Shown here in pieces: positions 61,178 to 64,000 of a stretch of 64,000 bases of DNA (within the stretch, counting starts at the first letter, position 1; the number at the start of each line of letters is the position of its first letter). A program made the translations under genes and the position numbers. The DNA is from Pseudorasbora parva (lineage: Eukaryota > Chordata > Actinopteri > Cypriniformes > Gobionidae). Below the pieces are notes generated by a model. The model was not told where the DNA came from. It was given only the letters and a program-made list of their open reading frames with translations, and ran no database searches. The stretch spans positions 26,910,926 through 26,974,925 of the forward strand of contig NC_090185.1 of assembly GCF_024679245.1 (NCBI RefSeq). The letters are read 5' to 3'.

Positions 61178-61345
61178 GGCTGATGGTTTGTGAAGAGCTC
61201 CTCAGAGAAACAGAGCTTTTATATTATTTTCTTGCTGTTTTCAAACTAATTATTAACAGATGTCTTTAGGCATAAAAAGTTCATAGGACAGGTTGGTCAA
61301 CATATCTGAACATCAAAATCAATTAGAGGTTAGGCTACCCTGGCC
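61178..61345 (-). promoter_or_regulatory. Proximal promoter of vitellogenin copy 4
   Basis: TATAAA-type box at 61223-61218 (read TATAAAAGC), HNF1-like site at 61257-61246, inverted-repeat box AGGTTAGGCTACCCT at 61327-61341 (one base changed in the spacer). Confidence 0.7.
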
Positions 61346-62364
61346 TGTCATGTCATAATCAAGAGCAATGATCAATGTCAATTTTGTCAATTGCAAGAAA
61401 GTTGATCAGGAAAAGTTATATTTGCTTAATTCTTTCATTAATAAAAAGAAATGCTGGTTTTGCCTTTTTTGCTCTAGCCATTTACATGGGTATATATTTT
61501 TAGAAAAAAATTATAATAATAATATAGTTATATAATAATAATAATAAATAGTTTATAATATGTTTAATATATAATAATAACACTTTATAATATGTTTATT
61601 ATTTGTACGCTGAGTACTTTTAAGTGTCTTTTAAAAAGTGCTTTTAATGAGTCCTGTAAGTGCTTTTCTTGACTGTATGTTCATTAATTGTTTTTTATGA
61701 TTTTGATTTTTGTGGTTATGTATGACACAGTATGAAACTTTATGTGCTGTCGTCTTGACCAGGTCTCCCAGGAAGAAGAGATTGACATCTCAATGGGATC
61801 TCCTGGTTAAATAAAGGATAAATAAATAAATACACAAATTGCACAACCTAACAGCTCGTGTGTGGTTGTTAAATTAACATAGTAAAATATGGAAAGGGCA
61901 AAAAATATAAGATTGTTTAAAAGTATGTGTTTTTTTAAAATTACTTAATACATAAATACTCATTTTTAATTGCAGCTGTATACCCTGTGTGTTTTTTAAA
62001 TTGGCTCAATGTCTAAAAATGCCTTTTTATACAATTGAATCCTTCAACGTAATCAAGCCATCTAGTGATCTAGTAATCTGAGTGATTACTTAGTGCAGAG
62101 TGGAATTTATATGGATTCATGTTTATTAATTATTAATAAATATTATTCATATTTATTATTATTAAGTAAGAGAGTTGCTTTGTTTTTGTAGGGTCACTCA
62201 ACGTAAAATGTTCTGTTTGTTGTGCTGTGTTCTGTTCAGTTGGATAGCCTAGTCTCATCTGCACTGATGGCAGTATTTCATGCAGATACACTTTGCTTTG
62301 CTTTTTAGCTTTTTGCTCTCAAAGTACACAATACAGACAGAGTTGGCATAAGACTATCAGTTTT
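61346..62364. other. Sequence separating the two copy-4 promoter boxes
   Basis: In copies 1-3 the boxes are about 270-280 bases apart; here about 1040. The extra sequence is AT-rich and includes a LINE 3' tail at 61745-61832. No gene is seen. Confidence 0.6.
61745..61832 (+). mobile_element. LINE 3' tail fragment
   Basis: The text GTCTTGACCAGGTCTCCC, AGAAGAGATTGACATCTCAA and CTGGTTAAATAAAGGATAAA matches the familiar 3' end of fish non-LTR elements, ending in a TAAATAAA tail. Only the tail is present. Confidence 0.65.
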
Positions 62365-62379
62365 AGGTTAGGTCAACCT
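62365..62379 (-). promoter_or_regulatory. Distal inverted-repeat box of copy 4
   Basis: AGGTTAGGTCAACCT, the counterpart of the distal boxes before copies 1-3 (preceded by the same ATCAGTTTT text), with a changed right half. Confidence 0.5.
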
Positions 62380-62599
62380 TGCTCATGTCATCAAAACTTG
62401 TTAAAGTCAATATTAGTTTGAGGACCATGTCAGTTTCACTTGACACATTTTACAATTGTTAATTTTAAAATATATTACTCTTAATATAAATCATTTTTTG
62501 ACTACATCAGCCAATTAGCATTATCATGATATGATTGACTTATTGTACTTGTTCTTTTGGCTCTAGAGCTGTTACAGTATTTCAATAATAAATACAATT

Positions 62600-62917
62600 T
62601 TCCACTTTATATTAGGTGGCCTAAACTACTATGTATTTACATTAAAAAAATATTTTTGGTGATATTGAGGTGGATAAGGGTAAAGTTAGAGACAGGTGTG
62701 GTGGTATGGGTAAGTTTGATGGTAGGGTTAGGTGTAAGGGAAGTGTCAACAGTGTAATTATAAATGTACAGAAACTGCTTAAATTAATTAAAGATGTAAT
62801 TATATGCAGTGTTTTTAAATGTAAGTACATTTATGTACACAATAAGTGCATCATATCAAATGATTAATTTCAATATTAGTACATAGTAGTTAAGGCTATC
62901 AAATATAAAGTGTGTCC
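62600..62917. mobile_element. MITE with 33-bp inverted repeats
   Basis: CACTTTATATT at 62603 and the reverse complement of 62880-62912 match over 33 bases with four differences, including AACTACTATGTA. About 0.32 kb with GGGTTAGGTGTAAGGG-like interior, a common teleost non-autonomous DNA element. No coding capacity. Confidence 0.7.
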
Positions 62918-64000
62918 AATACAGTTCACACAATGAACCACTTGAGCAAAGATGGCAGATTTTTCTGAGGGTCCTGTGCCAGCTAGGGATGCTCAGATTA
63001 ACTGCCCACTAATCAAAATCATTTGAATTTGGAGCATGGTTGTTGAACTTCATTGAACTTGCCCAATACATAAACTGATAACATGTTGACTTTTTACATC
63101 ACATTGAATATGATGTCTCAGTCTCCATCCACAGTGAGTGCAACAATGTAATAATGCAAGTTAAAAGGTGAGATTTAATTCAAACATCTTTTATAACTTT
63201 TGAACAGTTTACATAAATGCCTTATTTGTTCTCTCAAAAGAGAGCCTGTCCCACTCATTCAGTTAAAGTTAAAATTCACCTCCATCTATTTTGTAAATGC
63301 ATGTTATAGTGAAGGCTTATTGTGAAGGATTCATAATGTCTTTTTCTTTGACCTCATAATGTTTAATCAAAAATGTTATAAATTGATCTTACAGTAAAAA
63401 CACCAGACAACTCTCTGTTGACTTTTTTGATAATTCATTGCACTTGGATTCATTGCACTTTAACAACAACAAAGAAAAGAAAGCCAGAAATGTACAGGAC
63501 TAAATAATAATATTATACAATAAATTACTGGAGTCAGAAAGTTACTGTGAAATCATGTGAATTCATACTGCAAATTACAATTACTAAAGAAGTAGGTGTT
63601 AGACACTCTGAACTTGACCTACTTAGGCCTTGTCAACATTAATACTTATTCATTTGATTTTTTTTCTGTTTTGGCCTTCTGTTCACACTTAGATTACTTT
63701 TTTGTCCTTTCTTTAGTTTATTTGAACAAATATAAAATATACAATATATTTAGTTTGAGGCTAAGCAAATGGCCAGGGCAGACAGGCTTGAAGACCACCA
63801 CATCAGATCTGGTAAGACTGGAGACCACCATGTCTGATCAGGTGTAACTGCAACAAAAGACACAGAGAGGTTAAAATTGGTCTCAGTGAGCATGTCAGGC
63901 CTGGCAGGGAGCTTGCGGTCGTCCTCCATGAACACAACAGGGCTGACAAGGTGTATCCGGTTGGCCTCAGTGGTCAGTTCAGAGCTGGCAGAAAGTTCAT
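62918..64000. other. Right-end spacer, no gene seen
   Basis: AT-rich to about 63750. The last 250 bases (63770-64000) are GC-richer with repeated GGCTTGAAGACCACCAC / GACTGGAGACCACCATG phrases and may be part of a repeat running off the edge. No supported reading frame. Confidence 0.5.

Noticed and set aside
62656..62730. Telomere-like GGGTTAGG text
   Set aside because: Single interrupted occurrence in the interior of a MITE, not a telomeric array.
1..64000. tRNA, rRNA or snRNA genes
   Set aside because: None recognised by A/B box or fold on reading either strand; a covariance search (tRNAscan-SE, Infernal) would decide.

Overview
The window is vertebrate nuclear DNA from a teleost fish, most probably a cyprinid. 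It carries four head-to-tail copies of a type-I vitellogenin gene, all on the minus strand. The calls rest on the N-terminus [13 protein letters not shown], a very short polyserine phosvitin, and a C-terminus that stops after lipovitellin II with no von Willebrand D region, as in the cyprinid vtg1/4/5/6/7 group. The many repeat families also look teleost. The species cannot be named from the sequence alone.

Layout of the genes: copy 1 (1-4263, exons 1-18 only, cut by the left edge), copy 2 (12622-19569), copy 3 (28828-35597) and copy 4 (54098-61177). I resolved the exons of each copy by hand. Copies 2, 3 and 4 each give 28 coding exons whose phases close on one uninterrupted frame (1350, 1348 and 1348 codons before the stop). 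Each copy has a TATA box about 40 bases before its ATG, an HNF1-like site just upstream, and a pair of imperfect estrogen-response-element-like inverted repeats (AGGTTA-3-TACCCT type). Each complete copy has a short 3' UTR with AATAAA. The products should be secreted liver yolk precursors.

Layout of the spacers: the duplicated unit runs from about 0.45 kb past each stop to as much as 1.4 kb before each ATG. The spacers are 8.4, 9.3 and 18.5 kb, and the differences are explained by transposons. Spacer 1-2 (4.3-12.2 kb) holds a minus-strand solo LTR, a Tc1-like remnant with an (ACCT)n tract, a 20-bp-stem hairpin, a dispersed repeat, a proline-rich tandem-repeat ORF, a LINE 3' end, a broken LTR element and a hAT-like end. 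Spacer 2-3 (20.9-28.4 kb) holds a DIRS-like fragment, a hAT element (exact 8-bp target duplication) carrying a 1.58-kb solo LTR (exact TTAA duplication), a second solo LTR split by a Harbinger-like MITE, and another hAT-like MITE. Spacer 3-4 (36.3-54.1 kb) holds a Tc1-like remnant, a short TIR element and a 14.5-kb composite bounded by about 105-bp inverted repeats. That composite sits 185 bases past the copy-4 stop and contains two decayed Ty3/Gypsy elements, a dispersed repeat, a Gmr1-type Gypsy (integrase before reverse transcriptase) with its 3' LTR, and a Tc1-like element that is itself split by a hAT-like insertion.

The only apparently functional genes are the vitellogenins. All retroelement and transposase reading frames seen here are broken.
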